64,000 nt of DNA from Limnochorda pilosa (GTDB taxonomy: Bacteria > Bacillota > Limnochordia > Limnochordales > Limnochordaceae), in assembly GCF_001544015.1 (NCBI RefSeq), contig NZ_AP014924.1:1178001-1242000 (forward strand). The letters are read 5' to 3'. Made by a program: the position numbers and the translations under genes. The notes beneath the pieces are model-generated. The model saw nothing but the letters and a program-made list of their open reading frames with translations. It ran no database searches and was not told where the DNA came from. Numbering within the stretch: the stretch's first letter is position 1; each line of letters opens with the position of its first letter. Positions 17,723 through 25,544 of the stretch are shown here, one piece after another.

Positions 17723-18038
17723 GGATCTGAACGACGCCGTTGCAGCCCATCCCCAGGCCCCAGAGGCCGTCTTCGTCGTGGGTGAGGTCGTAGGTGACCA
17801 GCCTCGGTCGGCCTTCGGCCACCACCTGGCGGGCGATCTCGGCCACGTCGCCCTCCAGGCAGCCGCCGCTGAGGGTGCCGCAGGTGGTGCCGTCAGGGCG
17901 GATCAGAAGACGGGCGCCCTCGTGGCGGTAGCCGGAGCCCTCGATGCCTACCACGGTGGCCATGGCCACCGGTTGGCCCGCCTCCTGGGCCCGAAGGGCC
18001 TCGCGCAGCACGTCGAGGGTCTCAAGCGGGTGACTCAT
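17664..18038 (-). CDS. XdhC N-domain (CoxI-type) stand-alone protein
   Basis: A 124-residue protein consisting only of the XdhC/CoxI N-terminal domain (MATVVGIEGSGYRHEGARLL and GTLSGGCLEGDV). XdhC proteins bind the molybdenum cofactor and add the sulfido ligand before insertion into xanthine-oxidase-type enzymes. The C-terminal Rossmann domain usually fused to it is absent here and is found instead in the divergent gene at 18220. Its 3' end overlaps coxE tail to tail. The C-terminal stretch AAAPAAGSPPPAGA looks like low-complexity read-out of coxE antisense. Confidence 0.85.
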   Translation of the reverse strand: MSHPLETLDVLREALRAQEAGQPVAMATVVGIEGSGYRHEGARLLIRPDGTTCGTLSGGCLEGDVAEIARQVVAEGRPRLVTYDLTHDEDGLWGLGMGCNGVVQILIEPVAAAPAAGSPPPAGA

Positions 18039-18219
18039 GCCGCCACCTCCGTGGCCTCCCAGGTGCCGGGGCCTCGGGAGCGGGCCGGGTACCCGGGAGG
18101 AAAAGGATGCTTGCCGTCAGAATACTCGATGCACCCTTCTCCGGCAAGACCCTGGTCCGCAAGGAGCGCCCGCCGCTGCAGGTCCGGGATGGGCTGGAGT
18201 GGGAAGGGAGGGCCGTGCT

Positions 18220-19026
18220 GTGGATCCTGGGATGGCAAGGGCGATGGTGGCCGAGCTGGAGGCGGGCCGGTCGCTCTGGCTCGCAACGGTGGTGCAGAGC
18301 AGTCACCCGCAGGTCCCTCTGGGCGCCCGCCTGCTGGTGACGGGCGACCTTCGTGCCACCGGATCGCTGGGGGCACCGGCCCTGGACCAGGACGTCCTGA
18401 CGCGTTTGCGGGCGGGCCGCCCCCAGAGCCACCTGCGGCTGCACTGGCCTGAATCCGGCCGCTCGCCCTCGGCGGAGGTGCTGGTGGAGTGGGTCCGGGC
18501 GGTGCCCTGGCTCCTGGTGCTGGGGGCGGGGGGCGACGCGGAGGCGCTGGCCACTATCGGCGCCGCGGCGGGTTTCCGGGTGGCCGTGGCGGACCACAGG
18601 CCTGCCCTCTTACGCCGGGAGCGCTTTCCCAGAGCCGAGGAGCTGGTTTCCTGCGAGCCCGAGGAGCTGCCCGAGCGGCTACTCACCCCGCAGAGCTACG
18701 GGGTGGTGTTGACCCACCACTTCCAGCGGGATGTCCGCTGGCTCAAACGCCTCTTTGCCTCGCCGGTGCCCTACGTGGGGGTCTTGGGCCCCAGGAGCCG
18801 GGCGGAGCAGCTTCTCGCCCACTTGAGGCGCGAAGGTGACGCGCCGGGGCAGCAGGATCTGGCCCGGCTTTACGCCCCCGTGGGCCTCGATCTGGGCGGT
18901 GAGGGGGCCGGCGCTGTCGCCCTCGCGGTGGTCGCGGAGGCCGCGGCCCTCCACCACGGGCGGGAAGCCCGCCACCTGCGGGACCGCCAGGGCGCGCTCC
19001 ACCCCGAGCGTGCGCAGGGGGCCTGA
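18220..19026 (+). CDS. XdhC-family protein with Rossmann domain
   Basis: A 268-residue XdhC-type maturation protein. Residues about 1-45 resemble a degenerate XdhC N-domain (LATVVQSSHPQVPLGARLLV), and the C-terminal XdhC Rossmann fold starts at LLVLGAGGDAEALATIG, with GVVLTHHFQRD and YVGVLGPRSRAEQLL. The GTG start follows AGGGAGG with 8-nt spacing. With its divergent neighbour it would supply the sulfurated Mo cofactor to CoxL. The Cys/Gly motifs of the typical N-domain (GTxSGGC) are missing here, which may explain why a separate N-domain gene is kept. Confidence 0.82.
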   Translation: MDPGMARAMVAELEAGRSLWLATVVQSSHPQVPLGARLLVTGDLRATGSLGAPALDQDVLTRLRAGRPQSHLRLHWPESGRSPSAEVLVEWVRAVPWLLVLGAGGDAEALATIGAAAGFRVAVADHRPALLRRERFPRAEELVSCEPEELPERLLTPQSYGVVLTHHFQRDVRWLKRLFASPVPYVGVLGPRSRAEQLLAHLRREGDAPGQQDLARLYAPVGLDLGGEGAGAVALAVVAEAAALHHGREARHLRDRQGALHPERAQGA

Positions 19027-19063
19027 GGGGGTGGGCGGGGACGCGCCTGGGGAGGGCCGGACC

Positions 19064-20263
19064 ATGGCCGGCCCCGCCTGGGGGGCCGTGGTGCTCGCGG
19101 CGGGGCAGGCCCGGCGCTTCGGCACCCTCAAGCAGGTGCTCCCGGTGAGGGGCCGCCCCATGTTCCTGCACGCGGTGGGCGCCGCGCTGGAGGCAGGAGC
19201 CGCCCAGGTGTGCGTGGTGACCGGGGCCGGGCGGGAGGCCGTGGAAGCAGCCCTCTCTCCCCTGCGGGCCAGGGGCCTGCCCGTGGAGCCCGTCTTCAAC
19301 CCCGAGTTTGCCTCAGGGTTGGCCGGCTCGCTCCGGGTGGGCCTCGCGGCCCTGGCGCCCCAGTGCCAGGTGGCGGTGGTCCTCCTGGCCGATCAGCCCG
19401 GCGTGGGGGCCGGGCTCGTGGCGGCCCTGGTGAGGGCTGCCCGCTCGACCGCCTCTGGGGCGGCCGCGGTGAGCTACCCTGGGGGAGATGTGGGGGTACC
19501 GGCCGCGTTCGGCAGGAAGCTGTGGCCCCGCCTCGAAACGCTTCGCGGAGACGCAGGGGCCCGCTCGATCGTCCGCTCGCTGGAGGGTGTCGTGGCCCTG
19601 GAAGCGCCCCCGCCGGCTCTGGCCGACGTGGACACCCCCGAGGCGTACCGGGCGCTGCGGCACGCGGGCGGGGCGTTCGCATCCGTAGGCCAAGCAGAGG
19701 CCGGCGCTCAGGTTCGGCCGGGGAGGGAAGGGTCGATGGTGCCCGTCGTCTGTCTGGTGGGGCCTTCGGGTTCCGGGAAGACGACCCTGCTGGTGCGGCT
19801 GGTGGAGGATCTGGTGGGCCGGGGCCTCCGGGTGGCCACGGTGAAGCACGCCTCCCACGGATTCCAGATGGACCGGCCCGGGAAGGACAGCCACCGCCAC
19901 TTCCACGCCGGGGCCGAGGCGGTGCTGATCAGCTCGCCGGAAGGCTACGCCCTGGTGGGGCGGCACCGGGAGGAGGAGCCCCCGCTCGAGGCGCTCCTGC
20001 CGCTCCTGCCGCCTGTGGACCTGGTCCTGGTGGAGGGGTTCAAGGGCAGCGCCTTCCCGTCCATCGAGGTCCACCGGCGGGCGTCCGGCAAGCCCCGGAT
20101 CCGGGATCTGGAGAACCGCATCGCTGTGGCCAGCGACGAGCCCGTGGAGCCCGGGCTCCGCCGCTTCGGCCTGGACGATGTGCAGGAGCTGGCCGAGTTC
20201 ATCCTGGCCACGACGGGCCTCACGGCGGCGGACCGGTCGCAGGTTCGTCCCGCCCGCTCATGA
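19064..20263 (+). CDS. Molybdopterin nucleotidyltransferase-MobB fusion
   Basis: A 399-residue fusion. Residues 1-200 are a MocA/MobA-type NTP transferase ([29 protein letters not shown]), which attaches CMP or GMP to molybdopterin; the CoxL family uses the CMP form, so a MocA role is likely. Residues 225-399 are MobB, a GTP-binding adaptor with P-loop GPSGSGKT at 233-240 and [11 protein letters not shown] and [11 protein letters not shown] segments. ATG 19064 follows GGGGAGGG. An internal ATG at 19736 with GGGGAGGGAAGGG upstream marks the MobB start, so free MobB may also be made. Confidence 0.87.
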   Translation: MAGPAWGAVVLAAGQARRFGTLKQVLPVRGRPMFLHAVGAALEAGAAQVCVVTGAGREAVEAALSPLRARGLPVEPVFNPEFASGLAGSLRVGLAALAPQCQVAVVLLADQPGVGAGLVAALVRAARSTASGAAAVSYPGGDVGVPAAFGRKLWPRLETLRGDAGARSIVRSLEGVVALEAPPPALADVDTPEAYRALRHAGGAFASVGQAEAGAQVRPGREGSMVPVVCLVGPSGSGKTTLLVRLVEDLVGRGLRVATVKHASHGFQMDRPGKDSHRHFHAGAEAVLISSPEGYALVGRHREEEPPLEALLPLLPPVDLVLVEGFKGSAFPSIEVHRRASGKPRIRDLENRIAVASDEPVEPGLRRFGLDDVQELAEFILATTGLTAADRSQVRPARS

Positions 20264-20276
20264 AAGGGGCGCGATC

Positions 20277-21290
20277 ATGGAGCAAGCCCTCACCGATACC
20301 CTCCGGCGGTCGCTCCGGGACCTGCGGATCTCGGTGACCGATCGGTGCAACTTCCGGTGCACGTACTGCATGCCCAAGGCGGTCTTCGGGCGCGACTTCC
20401 AGTTCCTGCCGCGGAGCGCGCTCCTCACCTTCGAGGAGATCGCGCGCCTGGTGCGGATCCTCTCGGGGATGGGCGTGCGCAAGGTCCGGCTCACGGGCGG
20501 TGAGCCCCTGCTCCGCCACGAGGTGGAGAAGCTGGTGGCGATGCTGGCAGGGATCGAGGGCGTGGAAGACCTCACCCTCACCACCAACGGCTCGCTGCTG
20601 GCCCGCAAGGCCCGCACCCTGAAGGAGGCGGGGCTGCACCGGGTCACGGTGAGCCTGGACTCCCTGGATGACGCGATCTTCCGGTCCATGAACGACGTGG
20701 ACTTCCCCGTGGTGCGGGTGCTGGAGGGCATCGAGGCGGCCGAGGCGGTGGGGCTCGCGCCTGTGAAGGTCAACATGGTGGTGAAGCGCGGGGTGAACGA
20801 CGGCAGCATCCTGGAGATGGCCCGGTTCTTCCGGGGCACCGGGCACGTGCTGCGCTTCATCGAGTACATGGACGTGGGCACCACCAACGGCTGGCGCATG
20901 CAGGACGTGGTGCCGGCCGCGGAGATCCTGGCCATCCTCCGGCGCGAGGCGGACCTGGAACCGGTGGAGCCAGGCTACCGGGGTGAGGTGGCCCGTCGCT
21001 ACCGCTACCGCGACGGCAGCGGCGAGATCGGCATCATCGCCTCGGTGACCCAGCCCTTCTGCGGCGACTGCACCCGGCTGCGTCTCTCTTCGGAAGGGAA
21101 GCTCTACACCTGCCTCTTCTCGAGCCTCGGCCACGACCTGCGGGCGCTCCTGCGCGGGGGGCGGACCGACGAGCAGGTCGCGGCCTTCGTCCGGGGCGTA
21201 TGGGAAGGCCGCCGCGACCGCTACTCGGAGCTGCGGACCCAGGAGACGGCCCGCCAGCCCAAGGTGGAGATGTCGCACATTGGAGGATAA
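20277..21290 (+). CDS. moaA: MoaA, GTP 3',8-cyclase
   Basis: A 337-residue radical SAM enzyme catalysing the first step of molybdenum cofactor synthesis from GTP. The N-terminal SAM cluster ligands are C24, C28 and C31 (RCNFRCTYC). The C-terminal cluster is seen as FCGDCTRLR and LYTCLF, and the protein ends with the diagnostic Gly-Gly tail SHIGG. The ATG is the family start; AAAGGGG lies upstream. moaC, moaB and moaD are not in the window. Confidence 0.95.
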   Translation: MEQALTDTLRRSLRDLRISVTDRCNFRCTYCMPKAVFGRDFQFLPRSALLTFEEIARLVRILSGMGVRKVRLTGGEPLLRHEVEKLVAMLAGIEGVEDLTLTTNGSLLARKARTLKEAGLHRVTVSLDSLDDAIFRSMNDVDFPVVRVLEGIEAAEAVGLAPVKVNMVVKRGVNDGSILEMARFFRGTGHVLRFIEYMDVGTTNGWRMQDVVPAAEILAILRREADLEPVEPGYRGEVARRYRYRDGSGEIGIIASVTQPFCGDCTRLRLSSEGKLYTCLFSSLGHDLRALLRGGRTDEQVAAFVRGVWEGRRDRYSELRTQETARQPKVEMSHIGG

Positions 21291-21327
21291 GGGCCGCGCG
21301 AGCCGGCCCGGGAGGAGGAGAGCCCCC

Positions 21328-21816
21328 TTGGCGTCGGAGCGATCGGTCTCGTTCGAGGAGAAGGTCGGCCTCGTCCGGGAGCCGCTGGTACCCCAGCAGG
21401 TGGCGGCGCGGGTGGAGGGCCCCACCACCGTGGGGGGGAGCGTCTGCTTCGTGGGGTGGGTCCGGGAGTGGACCGGGGCCCGTCGCACGCTGGAGCTTGA
21501 GTACGAGGCGTACGAGCCCATGGCCCTGCGGGAGATGGCGGCGCTGGTGGAGCTGGCCCAGCGGCGCTGGTCCGGCGTGGACCTGGCCATGGTCCACCGG
21601 CTGGGGGTCCTGAAGCCGGGGGAGGCGGCGGTGGTCGTGGCGGCTGCCGCCCCTCACAGGAACGAGGCCTTCGAGGCCTGCCGCTGGGCCATCGAACGCT
21701 TGAAGGAACAGGTGCCCATCTGGAAGCGGGAGCGCTACGCCGACGGAACCGAGGAGTGGGTCGGTCTCGAGCGGCGCCTCTCCCGGGGCCGGTCCAGCAC
21801 CAGCAGCCGCTCCTGA
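21328..21816 (+). CDS. moaE: MoaE, molybdopterin synthase catalytic subunit
   Basis: A 162-residue subunit that converts precursor Z to molybdopterin with MoaD as sulfur donor. Family motifs are FVGWVRE, LEYEAYEPMALREM, VHRLG and AFEACRWAIERLKEQVPIWK, with the catalytic Lys region intact. The TTG start at 21328 is chosen because GGAGGAGG lies at proper distance; a TTG at 21280 would overlap the end of moaA and has no good site. Its last 82 bases overlap the convergent chemoreceptor gene, so its Ser-rich tail RGRSSTSSRS is unlikely to be functional. Confidence 0.92.
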   Translation: MASERSVSFEEKVGLVREPLVPQQVAARVEGPTTVGGSVCFVGWVREWTGARRTLELEYEAYEPMALREMAALVELAQRRWSGVDLAMVHRLGVLKPGEAAVVVAAAAPHRNEAFEACRWAIERLKEQVPIWKRERYADGTEEWVGLERRLSRGRSSTSSRS

Positions 21817-23462
21817 ACCATCGCGGCCAGGGCCTCCTGCTCTCGGGCGAGCCGGAGCTGCTCGGAGAGCCCCTGGGCCAGGTCCCGGTTCTCCCCGAGG
21901 ATCCGCTGGGCGGTGGCATGAAGCTGCTCCATGGCCGCCGCGGTCTCCTGGAGCTGGGCACTCACCTCCTGCACCCCCGCCGCCGCATCGGAGAGCCGGG
22001 CGTTCACCTCCTGGCGGAGGGCGTCCTGGTCCGCGGCGAGCTTGGCCACACTCCGGCCATGGCCCTCCACCTCACGAAAACTCTCCTCCAGTGAGACGAA
22101 GAGGTCGTCCAGGGTGCCGATGGCTTCGGCGCGCGCCTGGACCTCGGAGGCAACGCCGGCCACCCGGGCGGCAAGCTCGGTGCTTCCGGCCTCCAAGCCG
22201 TTTACGATGCGGCCGATGGCCTGGGCGGACTCCCGGCTGGTCTCGGAGAGGGTCTTGATCTCCTGGGCGACCACCGCGAAGCCCCGACCGTGCGCGCCCG
22301 CCCGGGCCGCCTCGATGCTCGCGTTGAAGGAGAGCACCCGGGTGCGTTCGGCGATCTCGGAGATGGCCCGCACGATGCCGTGGATCTCCTGCATCTCCTC
22401 CCGGAAGCCCCGCAGCCGTCCCTCCAGCTCACTGATCTGCGAGAGGTTGGCCCGGAGGGATTCGATGCCCTCCCGCAGCCGCTCTGCACCGCTCCGCACC
22501 TGGGCTGCCGTCGCCTGGATGCGCCGAGAGGCCGCCTCGGTGCCGCGGGTGGTTTCGGCCAAGCGGTCCGTGGCCTGCTGCACCTGCTGCTCCACCTCGG
22601 CCAGGTGGCCGCTCATGCGGGTCACCGCCTCGGCCGCCTGCTGGCTCCCCCGGCTGATCTGCTCCGAGGCTCCCGTCGCTTCCTCCATGCCCGAGCGGAC
22701 ACGCTCGGAGACCTCCACCATGGTACGGAGCCAGCTTCCGAGCCGGGAGGCGCTCTCCGCGGACCGGTGCGCATCCGCCTGGATCCCCCGCACGCTTCCC
22801 TTGAGCCGCCGCAGGCTGGCCACGCCCAGGAGGCCGTTGAGCAGCAGGAGGAAGGCGCCCAGGGCGATGAGGCCCACCCGGCTCAACTCGGCCAGGCGGC
22901 TGGACTCCTCGGCCAGGGAGGCCGCCCCCTGGCGGACCTGCTCGCGCAGGCCGGTCAGGGCCTGGGCAAGCTCGGCCGCCTGAGAGGCTGCCTGGGTGAT
23001 CAGCTCCTCCTGCCGAACCAGGTCCAGGGTCTCGCTCAGGGCGGTGAAGGTGCGCTGCAACTGCCGGGAGAGCTGGAGGGCCCGGTCCCAGCGTCCCGCG
23101 TACGAACCGGCTCGGGGCGCGGCGGCCTCCAGATCGTCCAGCCAGTCCACAGGGTTCTCGGCTGCCGAGAAGTTGGCCAGATACCCGAAGCTGAGGGCGT
23201 AGGAACGGAGGGCCTCCCCCCCTTCGGGCAGGCTCAGCAGGTAGGTGGAGCGGGTGCGCTCGAGACGCGCCTCCGCGGCCTGAACCGTTTCCAGGAGCTG
23301 CAGCTCCCGGCCGGCCAGCTCGTCGGTGTGCCGCCCGAGGAGGTCGGTGACCGCCACGGATCCCGCCACCACCACGAGCAGGAGCAGGCTGGACCCCACC
23401 AGCAGCCACCCCAGCTCCCGGCTCGCCGTCCGTCGCCTGGCCACGGAACCTGCCCCAGCCAC
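21735..23462 (-). CDS. Methyl-accepting chemotaxis protein
   Basis: A 575-residue membrane receptor. A transmembrane helix at about 18-40 and a second at about 196-216 flank a helical extracytoplasmic sensor of roughly 155 residues. The cytoplasmic coiled coil carries the conserved signalling hairpin tip around 370-410 (RTRVLSFNASIEAARAG, GRGFAVVAQEI). No typical HAMP sequence is obvious after the second helix. The ligand is unknown. It starts at GTG 23462, or possibly six codons later, and converges on moaE with an 82-base overlap. No other chemotaxis gene is in the window. Confidence 0.9.
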   Translation of the reverse strand: MAGAGSVARRRTASRELGWLLVGSSLLLLVVVAGSVAVTDLLGRHTDELAGRELQLLETVQAAEARLERTRSTYLLSLPEGGEALRSYALSFGYLANFSAAENPVDWLDDLEAAAPRAGSYAGRWDRALQLSRQLQRTFTALSETLDLVRQEELITQAASQAAELAQALTGLREQVRQGAASLAEESSRLAELSRVGLIALGAFLLLLNGLLGVASLRRLKGSVRGIQADAHRSAESASRLGSWLRTMVEVSERVRSGMEEATGASEQISRGSQQAAEAVTRMSGHLAEVEQQVQQATDRLAETTRGTEAASRRIQATAAQVRSGAERLREGIESLRANLSQISELEGRLRGFREEMQEIHGIVRAISEIAERTRVLSFNASIEAARAGAHGRGFAVVAQEIKTLSETSRESAQAIGRIVNGLEAGSTELAARVAGVASEVQARAEAIGTLDDLFVSLEESFREVEGHGRSVAKLAADQDALRQEVNARLSDAAAGVQEVSAQLQETAAAMEQLHATAQRILGENRDLAQGLSEQLRLAREQEALAAMVQERLLVLDRPRERRRSRPTHSSVPSA

Positions 23463-23610
23463 ACCGTCGCCCCCCGGTGGATCCCGCCCTGGAAAGGCCC
23501 CTTCTCTCTCTTCGCTTCGGCCGAAAAGGGCGGAAACTTGATCCTCGCCTGGCGGGCCGGCAGGAAGCGCAGGAAAGATGGGGAAAGGAAGATGGGGTTG
23601 TGCAACAAGG

Positions 23611-23626
23611 GCGCAAACGCGTGCGC
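23611..23626. promoter_or_regulatory. LacI-type operator-like site before the regulator
   Basis: GCGCAAACGCGTGCGC is an imperfect dyad containing the CAAACG core of LacI-family operators, 22 nt upstream of the regulator start. It resembles the perfect CAAACGTTTG site before malE, suggesting autoregulation. Confidence 0.4.
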
Positions 23627-23647
23627 TAGGACCCGGAGGGTTGTCCC

Positions 23648-24682
23648 GTGCCCGTCACCATCAAGGATGTGGCCCGCTCCGCGGGTGTCTCGCCGTCCAC
23701 GGTCTCCCGCGTGATCTCGGACCACCCCCGCATCAGCCAGGGCACCAAGGAACGGGTCCGGCGGGCCATGAAGGAGCTGGGCTACCACCCCAACGCCATC
23801 GCCCGCAGCCTCGTCACCCAGAGCAGCCGCACCCTGGGGCTGGTCATGTCCCGGGCGGCTGAGGCCGCACTGGCCAACCCCTTCTTCCCCGAGGTCATCC
23901 GCGGCATCGGCTCCGTGGCCAACCAGGCCCGGTACGCCCTCCTCCTCTCCACGTCCCTCACGCCCCGCCAGGAGCTGGAGGAGTGCCAGGAGATGCTCGA
24001 GAGCCACCGAGTGGACGGGCTGGTCCTGCTGGCCTCCAGGGTGGAGGACCGCCTCGTGACCCGGCTGGCCCGGCGGGGATATCCCTTCGTGGTGGTGGGC
24101 CGGGTTCCCGAAGACCAGGAGGTCTGGTGGGTGAACAACGACAACGCCGCGGCCGCCCGGGAAGCGGTGGAGCACCTGCTGGGGTTGGGGCACCGGCGGG
24201 TGGGCTGCCTCGCGGGCGCTCCCGAGTACCTGGTGACCCAGGACCGGGTGACCGGCTACCGTCAGGCGCTCGAGGCGCATGGGCTTCCTTTCGACCCGGA
24301 GTTGGTCCGCTTCACCGACTTCTCCCGGGAGCAGGGCTCCCAGGCCGCCCGTGGGCTCCTGGGTCTCCCGGACCCGCCGACAGCCTTCTTCGCCACCGAC
24401 GACCTGCTGGCCTGGGGGGCGCTCCAGGTTGCGTCGGACCTGGGGCTGCAGGTGCCCCGCGACCTGTCGGTGGTGGGCTTCAACGACGACCCCATGAGCG
24501 GCTACCTGAACCCGCCGCTGACCACGGTCCGGGTCCCCATCTTCGAGCTGGGCCGCGTCGCAGCGCGGCTCCTGCTGGAGCGCCTCCACGACCCCGCAAG
24601 CCCCGTCCAGCACGTGCTGGTGCCCACCCACCTGGTGCCACGGGCGTCCACGGCGGCGGCACCCCGGGCGGCCACGGCCTGA
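23648..24682 (+). CDS. LacI-family transcriptional regulator
   Basis: A 344-residue repressor. The N-terminal HTH is TIKDVARSAGVSPSTVSRVI (residues 4-23) with hinge helix ELGYHPNAIARSL, then a periplasmic-binding-protein-like sensor domain (VDGLVLLASRVEDR, VNNDNAAAAREAVEHLL, VPRDLSVVGFNDDP). The sequence resembles MalR-type regulators. It is divergently organised relative to the importer genes, whose malG end lies five bases after its stop. The GTG start has GGAGGG upstream. It probably represses malEFG in the absence of the sugar. Confidence 0.92.
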   Translation: MPVTIKDVARSAGVSPSTVSRVISDHPRISQGTKERVRRAMKELGYHPNAIARSLVTQSSRTLGLVMSRAAEAALANPFFPEVIRGIGSVANQARYALLLSTSLTPRQELEECQEMLESHRVDGLVLLASRVEDRLVTRLARRGYPFVVVGRVPEDQEVWWVNNDNAAAAREAVEHLLGLGHRRVGCLAGAPEYLVTQDRVTGYRQALEAHGLPFDPELVRFTDFSREQGSQAARGLLGLPDPPTAFFATDDLLAWGALQVASDLGLQVPRDLSVVGFNDDPMSGYLNPPLTTVRVPIFELGRVAARLLLERLHDPASPVQHVLVPTHLVPRASTAAAPRAATA

Positions 24683-24686
24683 GGCG

Positions 24687-25544
24687 CTACTCCTTCACCG
24701 CCCCCGACGTGAGGCCCGACACCAGCTGGCTCTGCACCAGCAGGAAGATGATCACGATGGGGATCGCCCCCAGGATCGCCCCGGCGGCGAAGATGCCCCA
24801 GCGGCTGTCGTACTGGTTGAAGATGAAGAGCTGCATCCCCACCGGGAGGGTGAAGCGGTCCGTGCTCTGAAGGAGCACCCGGGCCAGGATGTACTCCGAG
24901 TACTGGCCGATGAGGCTGAGCATGAAGACCACGGTGAGGATCGGCCGCACCAGGGGCAGGATGATGTGCACGAAGGCCTGGAGGTGGGAGGCGCCGTCCA
25001 TCATGGCCGACTCCTCCAGCGAGCGGGGGATCGTGTCGAAGTAGCCCTTCATCAGCCAGGTGTTCACGCCCATCGCCCCGCCCAGGTAGACCATGATCAG
25101 GCCCAGGTGGGTGTTGAGGCCCAGCCAGGGGAGGTACCGCCCGATCTCGAGCAGCAGCAGGTAGATGGCCACCATGGCCAGCATCTGGGGGAACATCTGG
25201 ATCAGGATCAGGGTGAAGAGCCCGCCCCGCCGGCCCTGGAAGCGGAAGCGCGAGAAGGCGTACGCCCCCAGCGCGGTCAGCGCGACCGTGAGAACCGCCG
25301 CGATCACGGCCACCTTGACGCTGTTCCACATCCACAGGTGGAAGGGGTGGCGGGGGTCCGAGAAGAGCGCGCGGTAGTGCTCCAGCGACAGCTGCGTCGG
25401 GATCAGGGGCTGGCCCACGATGGTGTTGGCGGGGCTGAAGGAGGCCGAGAACACCCACAGGATCGGCCCGAGGGCGAAGGCGATCGCGAGCCACGTGAGC
25501 CCGTTGCGCCACAACCGGTCCCAGAACGAGCAGCGGCTATACAT
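24687..25544 (-). CDS. malG: Maltose-type ABC transporter permease MalG
   Basis: A 285-residue inner-membrane permease of the carbohydrate uptake type 1 group, with about six transmembrane segments and the EAA loop EESAMMDGASHLQAFVHIILP (first 12 residues matter: E-A-x-x-x-G). It ends SGLTSGAVKE, typical of MalG. Its ATG overlaps the malF end by eight bases. The ATPase (MsmK/MalK type) is not in the window and may be shared with other importers. Confidence 0.93.
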   Translation of the reverse strand: MYSRCSFWDRLWRNGLTWLAIAFALGPILWVFSASFSPANTIVGQPLIPTQLSLEHYRALFSDPRHPFHLWMWNSVKVAVIAAVLTVALTALGAYAFSRFRFQGRRGGLFTLILIQMFPQMLAMVAIYLLLLEIGRYLPWLGLNTHLGLIMVYLGGAMGVNTWLMKGYFDTIPRSLEESAMMDGASHLQAFVHIILPLVRPILTVVFMLSLIGQYSEYILARVLLQSTDRFTLPVGMQLFIFNQYDSRWGIFAAGAILGAIPIVIIFLLVQSQLVSGLTSGAVKE

